In this document: piece after piece, positions 48,798 to 57,996 of the stretch
How the letters are laid out: each line of letters begins with the position of its first letter
How positions within the stretch are numbered: position 1 is the stretch's first letter
Source: Azoarcus_F sp036734105
Lineage (GTDB): Bacteria; Pseudomonadota; Gammaproteobacteria; Burkholderiales; Rhodocyclaceae
Direction: 5' to 3'
Assembly (NCBI GenBank): GCA_036734105.1
Contig: DAIMZH010000003.1
Location: 62,001-126,000, forward strand
Length of the DNA stretch: 64,000 nucleotides
The notes under the pieces: generated by a model
Told to the model about the DNA's origin: nothing
The model's input: only the letters and a program-made list of their open reading frames with translations
Databases searched by the model: none
Position numbers and translations under genes: made by a program

Positions 48798-50369
48798 ATG
48801 AAAGTTTCCCAGGCCCTGATCAGCGTTTCCGACAAACGCGGTGTGCTCGAATTCGCCCAAGCCCTGAGTGGCCTCGGCGTCAGGCTTCTCTCCACGGGTG
48901 GCACCGCCGCGCTGCTGCGCAAGGCTGGCCTCGAAGTCACCGATGTATCCGACCACACCGGCTTTCCCGAAATGCTTGACGGCCGGGTCAAGACACTCCA
49001 CCCCAAGGTGCACGGTGGCATCCTGGCGCGGCGCGACCTTGCCGATCACATGGACACCATCGCCGCACACGACATCTCGCGCATCGACCTGGTGGTGGTT
49101 AACCTCTATCCCTTCCAGCAAACCATCGCCCGTTCCGACTGCACCCTGGAAGAAGCCATCGAGAACATCGATATTGGCGGGCCCACCATGGTGCGCGCGG
49201 CAGCAAAGAACCATGGCGACGAAGCCGGGGGCGTCGGCATCGTCACCGACCCGGAAGACTACGACGCGATCATCGTTGAACTCACCAGCAACAGCGGCAA
49301 ACTGTCTGCAAAAACCCGCTTTTCGCTTGCAGTCAAGGCTTTCACACACACTGCCCGCTACGACAGCGCGATCTCCAACTACCTGACCTCGCTCGACGAC
49401 GACGGAGCTCGTCAGGCCTATCCACAGCGACTTCACCTCGCATTTGACAAGGTTCAAGACCTTCGTTACGGCGAAAACCCGCACCAGAACGCTGCCTTCT
49501 ATCGTGAACCCAATGTTGTCGATGGCAGCATTGCAGGCTATCAACAGTTGCAGGGCAAGGAACTGTCGTACAACAACATTGCCGATGCCGACGCCGCGTG
49601 GGAGTGCGTCAAGGCTTTTGACGGCACCGCCTGTGTCATCATCAAACATGCCAACCCGTGTGGCGTTGCCGTGGCTGACACTTCGCTCGAAGCCTATCGC
49701 AAGGCTTTCTCCACCGACCCCACCTCAGCCTTTGGCGGCATTATCGCCTTCAACTGCGAAGTTGATCAGGCTGCGGCCGAAGCGGTCTCCGCCCAGTTTC
49801 TCGAAGTCCTGATCGCGCCGGCCTACTCGCAACAAGCCCTGGCTGTGCTTGCCGCCAAGCAGAATGTGCGCGTACTGCTTTGTTCGGTTGGACAGCCTGC
49901 CAATGCCCTGGACTACAAGCGCGTAGCCGGTGGGCTGCTGGTGCAAAGCGCTGACAGCGCCACAGTCCAGCTAGCTGACCTCAAGGTCGTCACCCGGCGA
50001 CACCCCACACCAACCGAGATGGCCGACCTGATGTTTGCCTGGCGAGTAGCCAAATACGTCAAGTCAAACGCCATCGTCTATTGCCGTGATGGCATGACGG
50101 TTGGCGTTGGTGCCGGACAAATGAGCCGGGTGGATTCTGCCCGCATTGCTGCGATCAAGGCCGCCAATGCTGGTCTCGAAATCAAGGGCTCCGTGGTGGC
50201 ATCCGACGCTTTCTTCCCGTTTCGTGACGGACTGGACGTGCTCGCTCAGGCTGGCGCGACCGCCGTCATTCAACCCGGCGGCTCAATGCGCGACGCTGAA
50301 GTCATCGCGGCAGCCGACGAGCACGGCATTGCGATGGTGCTCACCGGCTTCCGTCACTTCCGCCACTGA
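48798..50369 (+). CDS. purH: Bifunctional AICAR formyltransferase/IMP cyclohydrolase
   Basis: 523 aa, carrying out the last two steps of IMP synthesis. The N-terminal MGS-like cyclohydrolase (STGGTAALLRKAGLEV, GRVKTLHPKVHGGILARR) and the AICAR transformylase (AFDGTACVIIKHANPCGVAV, AFGGIIAFN, SDAFFPFRDG) are intact. The start MKVSQALISVSDKRGV was chosen over an upstream frame that overlaps fis. A strong inverted repeat lies just after its stop, before purD. Confidence 0.97.
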   Translation: MKVSQALISVSDKRGVLEFAQALSGLGVRLLSTGGTAALLRKAGLEVTDVSDHTGFPEMLDGRVKTLHPKVHGGILARRDLADHMDTIAAHDISRIDLVVVNLYPFQQTIARSDCTLEEAIENIDIGGPTMVRAAAKNHGDEAGGVGIVTDPEDYDAIIVELTSNSGKLSAKTRFSLAVKAFTHTARYDSAISNYLTSLDDDGARQAYPQRLHLAFDKVQDLRYGENPHQNAAFYREPNVVDGSIAGYQQLQGKELSYNNIADADAAWECVKAFDGTACVIIKHANPCGVAVADTSLEAYRKAFSTDPTSAFGGIIAFNCEVDQAAAEAVSAQFLEVLIAPAYSQQALAVLAAKQNVRVLLCSVGQPANALDYKRVAGGLLVQSADSATVQLADLKVVTRRHPTPTEMADLMFAWRVAKYVKSNAIVYCRDGMTVGVGAGQMSRVDSARIAAIKAANAGLEIKGSVVASDAFFPFRDGLDVLAQAGATAVIQPGGSMRDAEVIAAADEHGIAMVLTGFRHFRH

Positions 50370-50376
50370 TCAACGG

Positions 50377-50413
50377 CTTGCACACGACCGATTAACCGTC
50401 ACTCGTGTGCAAG
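50377..50413. repeat. 11-bp perfect inverted repeat between purH and purD
   Basis: CTTGCACACGA (50377-50387) and TCGTGTGCAAG (50403-50413) are exact reverse complements around 15 nt. It lies 7 bases after the purH stop and 28 bases before the purD start. No T-run follows. It does not match the E. coli PurR box by eye. Confidence 0.7.
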
Positions 50414-50440
50414 GCAAACTCCATTAGCAGGGTTATCGCC

Positions 50441-51721
50441 ATGAAAGTCCTAGTCATCGGTTCGGGCGGTCGGGAACACGCTCTCGCCTGGAAACTGTTG
50501 CAGTCCCCACGCATCACCCGGGTGCTGGTGGCCCCGGGCAACGCCGGCACCGCACTGGAGCCTGGCCTTGAAAACGTCGCAGTCAGCGATAATGCCGGCC
50601 TGGTTGAACTGGCGCGCCGTGAGGGCGTGCAATTCACGGTTGTCGGCCCGGAGGCCCCACTCGCGGCCGGCGTTGTAGACGCCTTTCGTGAGGCAGGGCT
50701 GCCCATCTTCGGCCCCACTCGCGCGGCTGCCCAACTGGAAAGCTCCAAAGACTTTGCCAAGCAGTTTCTGGCCCGTCACGGCATTCCGACCGCACACTAC
50801 AAAACCTTCTCAGACGCAGCCAAGGCGCACGCCTATGTCGACCTGGAGGGTGCCCCAATAGTCATCAAGGCTGACGGCCTGGCTGCTGGCAAGGGCGTTG
50901 TCGTTGCCATGACGCTGCTTCAGGCACATGCCGCAATCGACATGATGCTGCTTGACAACAAGATGGGCGATGCCGGGGCGCGCGTCGTCATCGAAGAGTT
51001 CATGACCGGCGAAGAAGCCAGCTTCATCGTCATGGCCGACGGCCGCAACGCGCTGGCCCTGGCCACCAGCCAGGACCACAAACGCCTGCTCGATGGCGAC
51101 GAAGGCCCTAACACCGGTGGCATGGGCGCCTACTCACCGGCGCCGGTGGTGACCCCCGAGATTCACGCACGAGTCATGCGCGAAGTCATTACACCGACGC
51201 TGGCCGGCATGAGCGCAGAGGGCATGCCCTACACCGGCTTCCTCTACGCCGGGCTGATGATTGACGAACAGGGGCAACCGCGCGTTGTTGAGTTCAACTG
51301 CAGAATGGGCGACCCGGAAACCCAGCCAATCATGATGCGCCTCAAGTCCGATCTCTCCGAACTCGTCGAGGCCGCGCTTGCCGGGCGACTCGATCAGGCC
51401 GAAGCCCTGTGGGACCGTCGCTTCGCGCTGGGCGTGGTGCTGGCGGCCGAAGGTTATCCGGAGGCTCCACGCAAGGGTGACCGCATAGATGGACTGAACA
51501 ACTGCAACGGCGACGACGTGCACGTGTTTCATGCCGGCACAAGCACCAACGAGCACGAACAGGTCGTCACGTCAGGTGGAAGAGTCCTGTGTGTGACTGC
51601 GCTGGGCGACAACGTTCGCACCGCCCAAAAACGCGCCTATGACACAGTCGAAGCGATCACCTTCGACGGTCGCCAATATCGACGAGACATTGGCTACCGA
51701 GCCCTGGCCCGCAAACCCTGA
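50441..51721 (+). CDS. purD: Phosphoribosylamine-glycine ligase (GAR synthetase)
   Basis: 426 aa ATP-grasp enzyme, second step of purine synthesis. KVLVIGSGGREHALAWKL at the start, GPEAPLAAGVVDAF, VIKADGLAAGKGVVVA (ATP-grasp), GGMGAYSPAPVVTP and FNCRMGDPETQ are present. The start follows AGCAGG by 9 bases. It is preceded by a hairpin after purH and is followed 26 bp later by hemF; purH-purD-hemF is a common betaproteobacterial order. Confidence 0.97.
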   Translation: MKVLVIGSGGREHALAWKLLQSPRITRVLVAPGNAGTALEPGLENVAVSDNAGLVELARREGVQFTVVGPEAPLAAGVVDAFREAGLPIFGPTRAAAQLESSKDFAKQFLARHGIPTAHYKTFSDAAKAHAYVDLEGAPIVIKADGLAAGKGVVVAMTLLQAHAAIDMMLLDNKMGDAGARVVIEEFMTGEEASFIVMADGRNALALATSQDHKRLLDGDEGPNTGGMGAYSPAPVVTPEIHARVMREVITPTLAGMSAEGMPYTGFLYAGLMIDEQGQPRVVEFNCRMGDPETQPIMMRLKSDLSELVEAALAGRLDQAEALWDRRFALGVVLAAEGYPEAPRKGDRIDGLNNCNGDDVHVFHAGTSTNEHEQVVTSGGRVLCVTALGDNVRTAQKRAYDTVEAITFDGRQYRRDIGYRALARKP

Positions 51722-51747
51722 CTCAAGCCACCTGAACAGCCACACAC

Positions 51748-52662
51748 ATGAGCATAGACATACAAGCAGTCAAGACCTATCTCCTCGACCTTCAGTCCAG
51801 CATCGTCAGCGAACTCGAACGCCTGGACGGGATGAGCTTCAGGCGTGAGGAATGGGACCGCCCGGGTGGCGGCGGAGGCATCACCCGCGTACTCGAAGAA
51901 GGACATTTTCTGGAGCGCGGCGGGGTCAATTTTTCACATGTGTTCGGCACTGCGCTGCCACCCTCGGCCAGCGCACATCGGCCAGACCTGGCTGGCAAAG
52001 GCTTTGAGGCGATGGGTGTCTCGCTGGTCTTTCATCCGCGCAACCCCTACTGCCCTACCGTGCACATGAACGTGCGGTTTTTCATCGCAGGTGCGGGTGA
52101 AGCCAATCCGGTCTGGTGGTTTGGGGGTGGCATGGATCTCACCCCTTACTACCCCGAAGAAGAAGACGTACGTCACTTTCATGCAAGCTGCCGCGATGCC
52201 GTATTGCCTTTTGGCGGCATGGACGAATATCGTCGCCTCAAGCAATGGTGCGATGACTATTTCTTTCTCAAGCACCGCAACGAAGCTCGCGGTGTCGGCG
52301 GTTTGTTTTTCGATGACCTCGGTGCCGATGGAGAACGCGACTTTGATGCCTGTTTCGGTCTGACGCGTAGCGTCGGTAACGCCTTTCTGCCCGCCTGGCT
52401 GCCGATTGCCCAAAAACGCCGAAACACTGACTTTGGCGAGCGCGAACGCGATTTTCAAGCCTATCGCCGTGGTCGCTATGTGGAGTTCAATCTGGTGTTT
52501 GACCGAGGCACCTTGTTCGGTTTGCAGTCTGGCGGGCGCACCGAGTCCATCCTAATGTCGCTACCGCCCATAGTCAAATGGCGCTACGACTGGCACCCGG
52601 AGTCTGGCTCGCCAGAAGCGCGCCTGTATGATGAGTTTCTCAAACCGCGCGACTGGGTTTAA
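51748..52662 (+). CDS. hemF: Oxygen-dependent coproporphyrinogen III oxidase
   Basis: 304 aa cytoplasmic enzyme that oxidatively decarboxylates coproporphyrinogen III in heme synthesis, using O2. VNFSHVFGTALPPSA, HMNVRFF, WWFGGGMDLTPYYP, RNEARGVGGLFFDDL and GGRTESILMSLPP are conserved. It shows that the organism makes heme aerobically; hemC, hemD, hemX and hemY lie opposite, across a shared terminator. No ribosome binding site is obvious before the ATG. Confidence 0.97.
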   Translation: MSIDIQAVKTYLLDLQSSIVSELERLDGMSFRREEWDRPGGGGGITRVLEEGHFLERGGVNFSHVFGTALPPSASAHRPDLAGKGFEAMGVSLVFHPRNPYCPTVHMNVRFFIAGAGEANPVWWFGGGMDLTPYYPEEEDVRHFHASCRDAVLPFGGMDEYRRLKQWCDDYFFLKHRNEARGVGGLFFDDLGADGERDFDACFGLTRSVGNAFLPAWLPIAQKRRNTDFGERERDFQAYRRGRYVEFNLVFDRGTLFGLQSGGRTESILMSLPPIVKWRYDWHPESGSPEARLYDEFLKPRDWV

Positions 52663-52719
52663 CTCAAAGGACCACACTCAGCACCCACTCAGCACGGTGT
52701 CGCAGCAGAAACGATCAAT

Positions 52720-52753
52720 AAAAAAACCGCCATCATGATAACGGCGGTTTTTT
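52720..52753. terminator. Bidirectional terminator between hemF and hemY
   Basis: AAAAAACCGCC and GGCGGTTTTTT pair around an 11-nt loop. A and T runs on both sides allow termination of both the plus-strand hemF and the minus-strand hemY transcripts. Confidence 0.92.
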
Positions 52754-52766
52754 ATAGTCGGCTGGT

Positions 52767-53942
52767 TCAACTGGCGCCGCTCAGTCTCGCTGCCTGAGCA
52801 TAGTGCGAATGCGCCTGCTCTGCATTGGCGGTAGCATCAAAGAGTTCAGCCAGGGCAAGATGAACCTCGGGCCTGGTCTCAATTGCCAGCGACTTCTCCA
52901 GATAGCTCTGCGCCTTGCCCCAAAGCTGCGCAGTCATGCAGTGACGACCCGCCGCGTAAAGCAGTCCGGCATCTTCGGGGTGCGCCCTGAGCCAGCTTTC
53001 GGTTCGAGACATGGCCTCTCTGGCCTCATCTCCTTCGCCCCCACACAACGCATACAGACGTGCCAGCGTGGAATTCCACTCCTTGTCGAGCACGCGCTCC
53101 ACCATGCGGCGCGCCAATGCACCCTTCCCTGCTCGGGCCAGCACAGGCGTGGCTGCAATAAGAAACTCGCTGTCGTTATGGGCTGACTTTTCCAGGCTAC
53201 GCCAGTAGTTACCCATGGCCTCAGGATCGGCCACGAGCTCTTGAAGACGCGCAATCTGTGCTTTTCGATCAAGCTTGCGGGCCTCTTCCGGTGCCAGCAA
53301 ACGATTGGAAAGCAGGCCTTTGACCATCCCGGGCACGACCTCCCATTCGCCCTTTCCTTGCGCCAGTGCAAGATGCAGCTTCATTGCAGCCAGGCTGGTG
53401 TGATCCTGCTTGCGCAAATTGATGAGGGCGTCTTCCGCCTCACCCCATGCGCCATCAGCAATTGCAAGCTCGGCACGGGTCAGCAATACCGCATTGCGCC
53501 CTCCAGCCATCGATGCCTTGTTCATCCACTCGCGATAAGCCGAATCGTCCCTGCGAGCATGGGCCGCACGCGCTGCCAGCAAGGCGGGCTCACTGCCTCC
53601 CCCGGCATTGAAAGCCTTGCGCGCTTCACGCAAGGCGTCGGAGTAGCGAGCTTCGGTCAGGGCTCTCAAGGCTTCACGTGTCGCCAGCGCAGCGCGCTTT
53701 TCCTTGCGACCCGCACGATAGCGACTGAAACGGCTCGGCATGTTCAGCGTTCCGCTGAGCAATCGGATAACGAGATAGACAGCCACCACAAACACAGCCA
53801 GGGCCACAATCGCAAAGTTGAGCGATATTTGCAGCCGCCACGGAGGAAGCACGACAAGCACAAAGCCTTGGTTGGCGTCAGCCAGCATGGCCAAGCCCGC
53901 CGCAGCCGCGAAAAGTATGAAAATCCAGATCAGGGCACGCAT
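52767..53942 (-). CDS. hemY: HemY protein, heme-synthesis-associated TPR membrane protein
   Basis: 391 aa. Two N-terminal membrane helices (about 2-20 and 40-62) carry the HemY_N pattern (ANQGFVLVVLPPWRLQISLNFAI), followed by TPR-like helical repeats. It is an inner-membrane protein of unknown biochemical role linked to tetrapyrrole synthesis. The ATG at 53942 has GAGGAG 7 nt ahead; a GTG at 53948 is too close. It ends next to the shared terminator and is the last gene of hemC-hemD-hemX-hemY. Confidence 0.92.
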   Translation of the reverse strand: MRALIWIFILFAAAAGLAMLADANQGFVLVVLPPWRLQISLNFAIVALAVFVVAVYLVIRLLSGTLNMPSRFSRYRAGRKEKRAALATREALRALTEARYSDALREARKAFNAGGGSEPALLAARAAHARRDDSAYREWMNKASMAGGRNAVLLTRAELAIADGAWGEAEDALINLRKQDHTSLAAMKLHLALAQGKGEWEVVPGMVKGLLSNRLLAPEEARKLDRKAQIARLQELVADPEAMGNYWRSLEKSAHNDSEFLIAATPVLARAGKGALARRMVERVLDKEWNSTLARLYALCGGEGDEAREAMSRTESWLRAHPEDAGLLYAAGRHCMTAQLWGKAQSYLEKSLAIETRPEVHLALAELFDATANAEQAHSHYAQAARLSGAS

Positions 53943-53953
53943 CAACACTCTCC

Positions 53954-55531
53954 TCAGCGGCTTTCGCCGGAAGCGGGTGCGCTCTCGGCAGCGGTCGCGC
54001 CGCGCGCCTGAACGACGCGCAATGCAGCGAAGGTGTCGAGCAGCGACGGCATCTCAACCCGCATCGGCACGACGGCCAGTTCGGACAACTCCTTGATGGA
54101 CTGCTCAACCTGCGCATTGCCAGTGTCAAAGTAGCGCTCCATCCACTCACGCGCACGCTCAACGTCGCTGGCGTAGGTCTTGCCATCGCGGCTCAGCAAA
54201 GCCAGTCGCGCGGTGAGCAGGCGCATCTTGATGTTCTCACGCAGGAAGGTAGTTTGATCCGGCGACAACAGCACCGGGTCACCACCATCGATGCGCTCAA
54301 GCCTGACCATACCCTTGACCTCGTTCCACACGTCGGCACCCAGGGCCTTGGCCATGCCAAGCGTCCATTGCCAGCCTTCGCCCTCTGCCTTGGCCACATC
54401 GATGCGCAGGCTGTCTTCCTCGCGTTCGGCGAGCATGGTTTCGAAAGCCAGCGGCAGGGTGTCTATGCGCTCCAGAATGAGCTCCAGGCGAAGCGCGACG
54501 CCACCCACATCAACACGTGGCAAGGCACGCAGGGTTTCGAGATCGCGCACCAATGCCCGGCGCAAGGCATGCATATGCCCGAACTCGGGTTGCGCCAGGC
54601 GGGCCTCGACCCCTTCCAGCGCAATCACCGCAGCCTCAACGTTGGCCGCCATCTGGAGTTGTTGCCCAGCGGCATTGATGGCCTGCTCGACCTCAGCCAG
54701 CACCTGGTCGCTGCGCGAACGGGTTGCCGCAAGATACACAGCCTCCAGTGCAGCGGTTTGACCTTCCATGTCGGCGACACGAGCTTCGACGGCACCAAAG
54801 CGACGCTGCATGCCATCAAAGGCCTCGCTGGTTCTGCTGGCAAATGCCCTCGCCTCAACAGCTACAGCATCGGTGGCAGAGATTCGCTGCGCAGCCTCCT
54901 GGCGCATTTCCTCAGCAGCCATGCGCAGACTGCTGGCACTTTCACGCAACTCGTAGACTTGCCAGCCAACTGCAGCCACTCCGAGCAGCGCCACCAGGGC
55001 AAGTGCCACGCCAAGCTTGCCACTGCGCGACGCTGGAGGTGCTGCGGTTTGATGAGAAGGTGGATTACCTGATCCGGCAGTCGCTGTCACCGTTTCGCCA
55101 GCCACTGCACGTTCAGCCGGGGCTTCGGCGTTACCGCCACCAGCTTCGTCCGACTTTGTCTCAAGCTTGTCGGTGCCTGAGTTGTCGCTTGCCACGGCCT
55201 TGCTGTCATCAAGCTGTTGGGCATCGGACGCTGAACCAGCACTGGGCTGCGAACTGCCTTCGCCAGAAGGATTGGTCTCGGCAATTGTGGCAATATCCGG
55301 CTCGGAATCAGGTTTCAATTCTGCCTGGCCCGCAGAGGCCTGGGTGACTGGCTCAACTGGCTGCGCTGCTGGCTTATCCGACTCAACTGACCCGGCCGAC
55401 ACATCTGCATCAACGACGCTATCAGTCTTGGTCTGCTCTTCAACTGCGCTGGCGTCTGCAGTCACCTCGTTCTCTTCGCGCTGATCACGCTGGTTGGAAC
55501 GACCACTTCTGTTTGAACTTCTGGGCGACAC
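53954..55531 (-). CDS. hemX: HemX-family membrane protein
   Basis: 525 aa. The first 170 residues are a long acidic, Ser/Ala/Glu-rich low-complexity region, then one membrane helix (about 172-192, VALALVALLGVAAVGW) and a periplasmic coiled-coil domain of the HemX type (VRLERIDGGDPVLLSPDQTTFLRENIKMRLLTARLALLSRD toward the C-terminus). HemX lacks the catalytic motifs of uroporphyrinogen methyltransferase despite the historical name. The start is GTG after GGGGGAG. It follows hemD by 189 bp. Confidence 0.92.
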   Translation of the reverse strand: MSPRSSNRSGRSNQRDQREENEVTADASAVEEQTKTDSVVDADVSAGSVESDKPAAQPVEPVTQASAGQAELKPDSEPDIATIAETNPSGEGSSQPSAGSASDAQQLDDSKAVASDNSGTDKLETKSDEAGGGNAEAPAERAVAGETVTATAGSGNPPSHQTAAPPASRSGKLGVALALVALLGVAAVGWQVYELRESASSLRMAAEEMRQEAAQRISATDAVAVEARAFASRTSEAFDGMQRRFGAVEARVADMEGQTAALEAVYLAATRSRSDQVLAEVEQAINAAGQQLQMAANVEAAVIALEGVEARLAQPEFGHMHALRRALVRDLETLRALPRVDVGGVALRLELILERIDTLPLAFETMLAEREEDSLRIDVAKAEGEGWQWTLGMAKALGADVWNEVKGMVRLERIDGGDPVLLSPDQTTFLRENIKMRLLTARLALLSRDGKTYASDVERAREWMERYFDTGNAQVEQSIKELSELAVVPMRVEMPSLLDTFAALRVVQARGATAAESAPASGESR

Positions 55532-55720
55532 AATCTCCCCCCGTTATTTTGGTCGTGCCGCCTGAGGGATAACAGACGGCTCGTTATTCAACACAAAACC
55601 AGTTCACGACATCCTAGCGACGGAGTTTATCAGCCAGAAAGCCCGACTAGCACACCAAAAGTGCATGATCCCGGCAGACACCGCAAAAAAAACAATCTCC
55701 GGCTCATTTCAATCTACGAA

Positions 55721-56485
55721 CTACTGCGCAAAGTGCCGCCTGAGCCCAGCCATCAAGCCATCATCGCCAGCATCGGTGAGGACGACATTTTCAAACCCTG
55801 CGTCCAGACAGAAGTCGGCGATCCTGGTGTGCGGAACAAAAACCGTGGTACCCAGCACCACCGCTCCCCCATCGCCCAGAAGCCCAGCAAGATATCGCAC
55901 ACCCTCACTGCTCGTGAGCAAAATGGCATCAAGATTACCCTTGCCAGCAAGTTCGATGAGTGGCTGTGCATCCGCCTGAGGGCAAAAGCGGTGATACACG
56001 CTGACATGCTCGACGCTCGCGCCGTGGTCAAGAAGATACTGCCCGAGCAGTTCCCGGCCACCGTCGCCGCGGAAAATCACCACCCGCTTGCCAGCAACGG
56101 CCCCCGGCAAGAACTCGGGCAAGGCGATCACCGACTCTGTATCAAAGCCGCTGGAAGGGGCTATCACCTTGTTGAAGCCGCGCTCACGGAGTGCCCGCTC
56201 ACTCCCCCCGCCTACGGTCGCCACCGGCAAACCAACAGGCCAGGCCCGCCGCGACAGCACCACATCAAGTGCATGACGCACCGCGTTCGGGCTGACGAAA
56301 AACGCCAGATCGAAGTCATCCAGCCGATCGACTACCGACTGCAAAGGCGCCTCGTCATCAATCGGCGCGATACCGAGCAAGGGAAAAACCACTGGCACCG
56401 CACACTCGGCGCGCAACGCCTCGCAAATCGGCTGCACCTGCCCCTCTGGCCGTGTAACCACGACGTGACGGCCGACCAGAGACAT
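55721..56485 (-). CDS. hemD: Uroporphyrinogen-III synthase
   Basis: 254 aa two-lobed enzyme that cyclises hydroxymethylbilane with ring D inversion. The sequence family is weakly conserved; the call rests on GRHVVVTRPEGQ, FFVSPNAVRHAL, AVAGKRVVIFRGDGGRELL and ILLTSSEGVRYLAGL, plus its place directly after hemC. The ATG at 56485 is preferred; a TTG at 56494 would overlap the hemC stop. A 189-bp gap separates it from hemX. Confidence 0.93.
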   Translation of the reverse strand: MSLVGRHVVVTRPEGQVQPICEALRAECAVPVVFPLLGIAPIDDEAPLQSVVDRLDDFDLAFFVSPNAVRHALDVVLSRRAWPVGLPVATVGGGSERALRERGFNKVIAPSSGFDTESVIALPEFLPGAVAGKRVVIFRGDGGRELLGQYLLDHGASVEHVSVYHRFCPQADAQPLIELAGKGNLDAILLTSSEGVRYLAGLLGDGGAVVLGTTVFVPHTRIADFCLDAGFENVVLTDAGDDGLMAGLRRHFAQ

Positions 56486-56490
56486 CAGGC

Positions 56491-57432
56491 TCAACCCAGT
56501 TCAGCCAGAATCTGCTCTGCGCCGCTGGCTCGCAGCGCCTCGGCCACCTCCAGCCCAAGCGCCTCAGCATCCGCCGGATCACCCTCGCGTTCGACACGCA
56601 CGAAGCGGCTTGCGTCGGGCAGCGCCACAAATCCACGCAGCCACAGCCGCCCCTCGCGCAGAACAGCATAGGCACCCAGCGGCACTTCACAGCTTCCGCC
56701 CAGCGCGCGCGACACTGCCCGCTCAGCCAGCACACAAGCGGCCGTATCCGGGTCGTGCAACGGGGTCAGCCAGCCCGCGACATCCTTACGCTCGGAGAGG
56801 CATTCAATGCCCAGTGCGCCCTGACCGGCTGACGGCAGAGACACTTCAGCGGGCAACTCACAGCGAATACGCTCACTCAGACCAAGCCGCTTGAGGCCGG
56901 CCGCCGCCAGAATGATCGCGTCGTATTGCCCCTCATCCAGCTTGCGCAGCCGGGTATCGAGATTGCCACGCAGACTGGTCACGCCAAGATAGGGATAATT
57001 GGCGTGAATCTGCGACTCGCGCCGCAAGGAAGATGTGCCTACAACAGCCCCTGGCGGCATGTCGGCCAGGCTCTCATAGCGATTTGAAACAAAGGCATCC
57101 AGCGGCACTTCGCGCGCGCTGATGCAAGGCAGAGCGAATTCGCTGGCAAGCATCATCGGCACATCCTTCATGGAATGTACGGCGATATCTGCCTGCCCAT
57201 CGAGCAGCGCGGTTTCGAGTTCCTTGACGAAAAGTCCCTTGCCACCAACCTTGGCGAGCGGACGATCCAGAATCTGGTCCCCCCGGGTGGTCATACCTAG
57301 TAGCTCGACGCGGCAGTTTGGATACAATGACTCCAGCCGTGCCTTGACATGCTCGGCCTGCCAAAGCGCCAGACGGCTCTCTCGGGTTGCAATGACGATA
57401 CGCTCGGGTGCCGGAGTTTGGACAGTATTCAC
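56491..57432 (-). CDS. hemC: Hydroxymethylbilane synthase (porphobilinogen deaminase)
   Basis: 313 aa enzyme that joins four porphobilinogens. IVIATRESRLALWQAEHVKARLE, DRPLAKVGGKGLFVKELE, AVHSMKDVP (catalytic Asp near this loop), GTSSLRRESQI and the cofactor Cys in LGGSCEVPLGAYA are present. The start is GTG at 57432; no ATG is available. It is divergent from the thioredoxin-fold gene with an unusually small gap, so its promoter probably lies inside that gene. Confidence 0.97.
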   Translation of the reverse strand: MNTVQTPAPERIVIATRESRLALWQAEHVKARLESLYPNCRVELLGMTTRGDQILDRPLAKVGGKGLFVKELETALLDGQADIAVHSMKDVPMMLASEFALPCISAREVPLDAFVSNRYESLADMPPGAVVGTSSLRRESQIHANYPYLGVTSLRGNLDTRLRKLDEGQYDAIILAAAGLKRLGLSERIRCELPAEVSLPSAGQGALGIECLSERKDVAGWLTPLHDPDTAACVLAERAVSRALGGSCEVPLGAYAVLREGRLWLRGFVALPDASRFVRVEREGDPADAEALGLEVAEALRASGAEQILAELG

Positions 57433-57465
57433 TTTAGCGGAGACTCGTTGTTGTTCAGATTATTG

Positions 57466-57996
57466 ATGCGCATCAAACCCACCAGAGGCACGCGCGCCTC
57501 GGTCAGCCTGATACGCTTGGTGGCCGGAATTCTAGCATGGGGACTAGGGAGCGCCTTTGCTGCGGGTCAATTCCAGCAATTGGAGCTGGCGGCGGACTTG
57601 TTGGCAGACGCACAGTCAATGAAGGCGCACGCCCAGCCCATGGTCATCCTGTTCAGTCAGCGCAACTGCAACTGGTGTGACCGCGCCCGCACTCAACTGG
57701 CCCCATTGGTAGCCGAGTTTGAGCCCGGCCAGGGTGCGCTGTTTCGCCAGGTTGACATAGACCGCGATGCTGCGCTCACCGACTTTGCCGGCAACACCAC
57801 CACCCATCGCCGCTTTGCCCGCGAACACGGCGCGCGCTTCACCCCAACCCTGATGGTTTTCGGGCCGGACGGCCAGACGCTGGGCGAGCCGATACTCGGC
57901 ATGCGGCTACCCGATTTCTACAATCATTACGTCATGCTCGCCATTGAGCACGCCCGCGCGAGAATCCAAAACCCCACACAGGAAGCAAGACCATGA
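57466..57996 (+). CDS. Thioredoxin-fold protein with signal peptide (SoxW-like)
   Basis: 176 aa. A basic N-terminus and hydrophobic segment (SLIRLVAGILAWGLGSAFAA) suggest export. The redox site is Cys68-Asn-Trp-Cys71, and the cis-proline loop appears as ARFTPTLMVF. This is typical of periplasmic thioredoxin-like proteins of the SoxW/DsbD-gamma group, which reduce disulfides; the partner is unknown. ATG at 57466 was chosen, but a TTG at 57448 has GGAG 5 nt before it and is a serious alternative. It overlaps ppc by 4 nt (ATGA). Confidence 0.83.
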   Translation: MRIKPTRGTRASVSLIRLVAGILAWGLGSAFAAGQFQQLELAADLLADAQSMKAHAQPMVILFSQRNCNWCDRARTQLAPLVAEFEPGQGALFRQVDIDRDAALTDFAGNTTTHRRFAREHGARFTPTLMVFGPDGQTLGEPILGMRLPDFYNHYVMLAIEHARARIQNPTQEARP

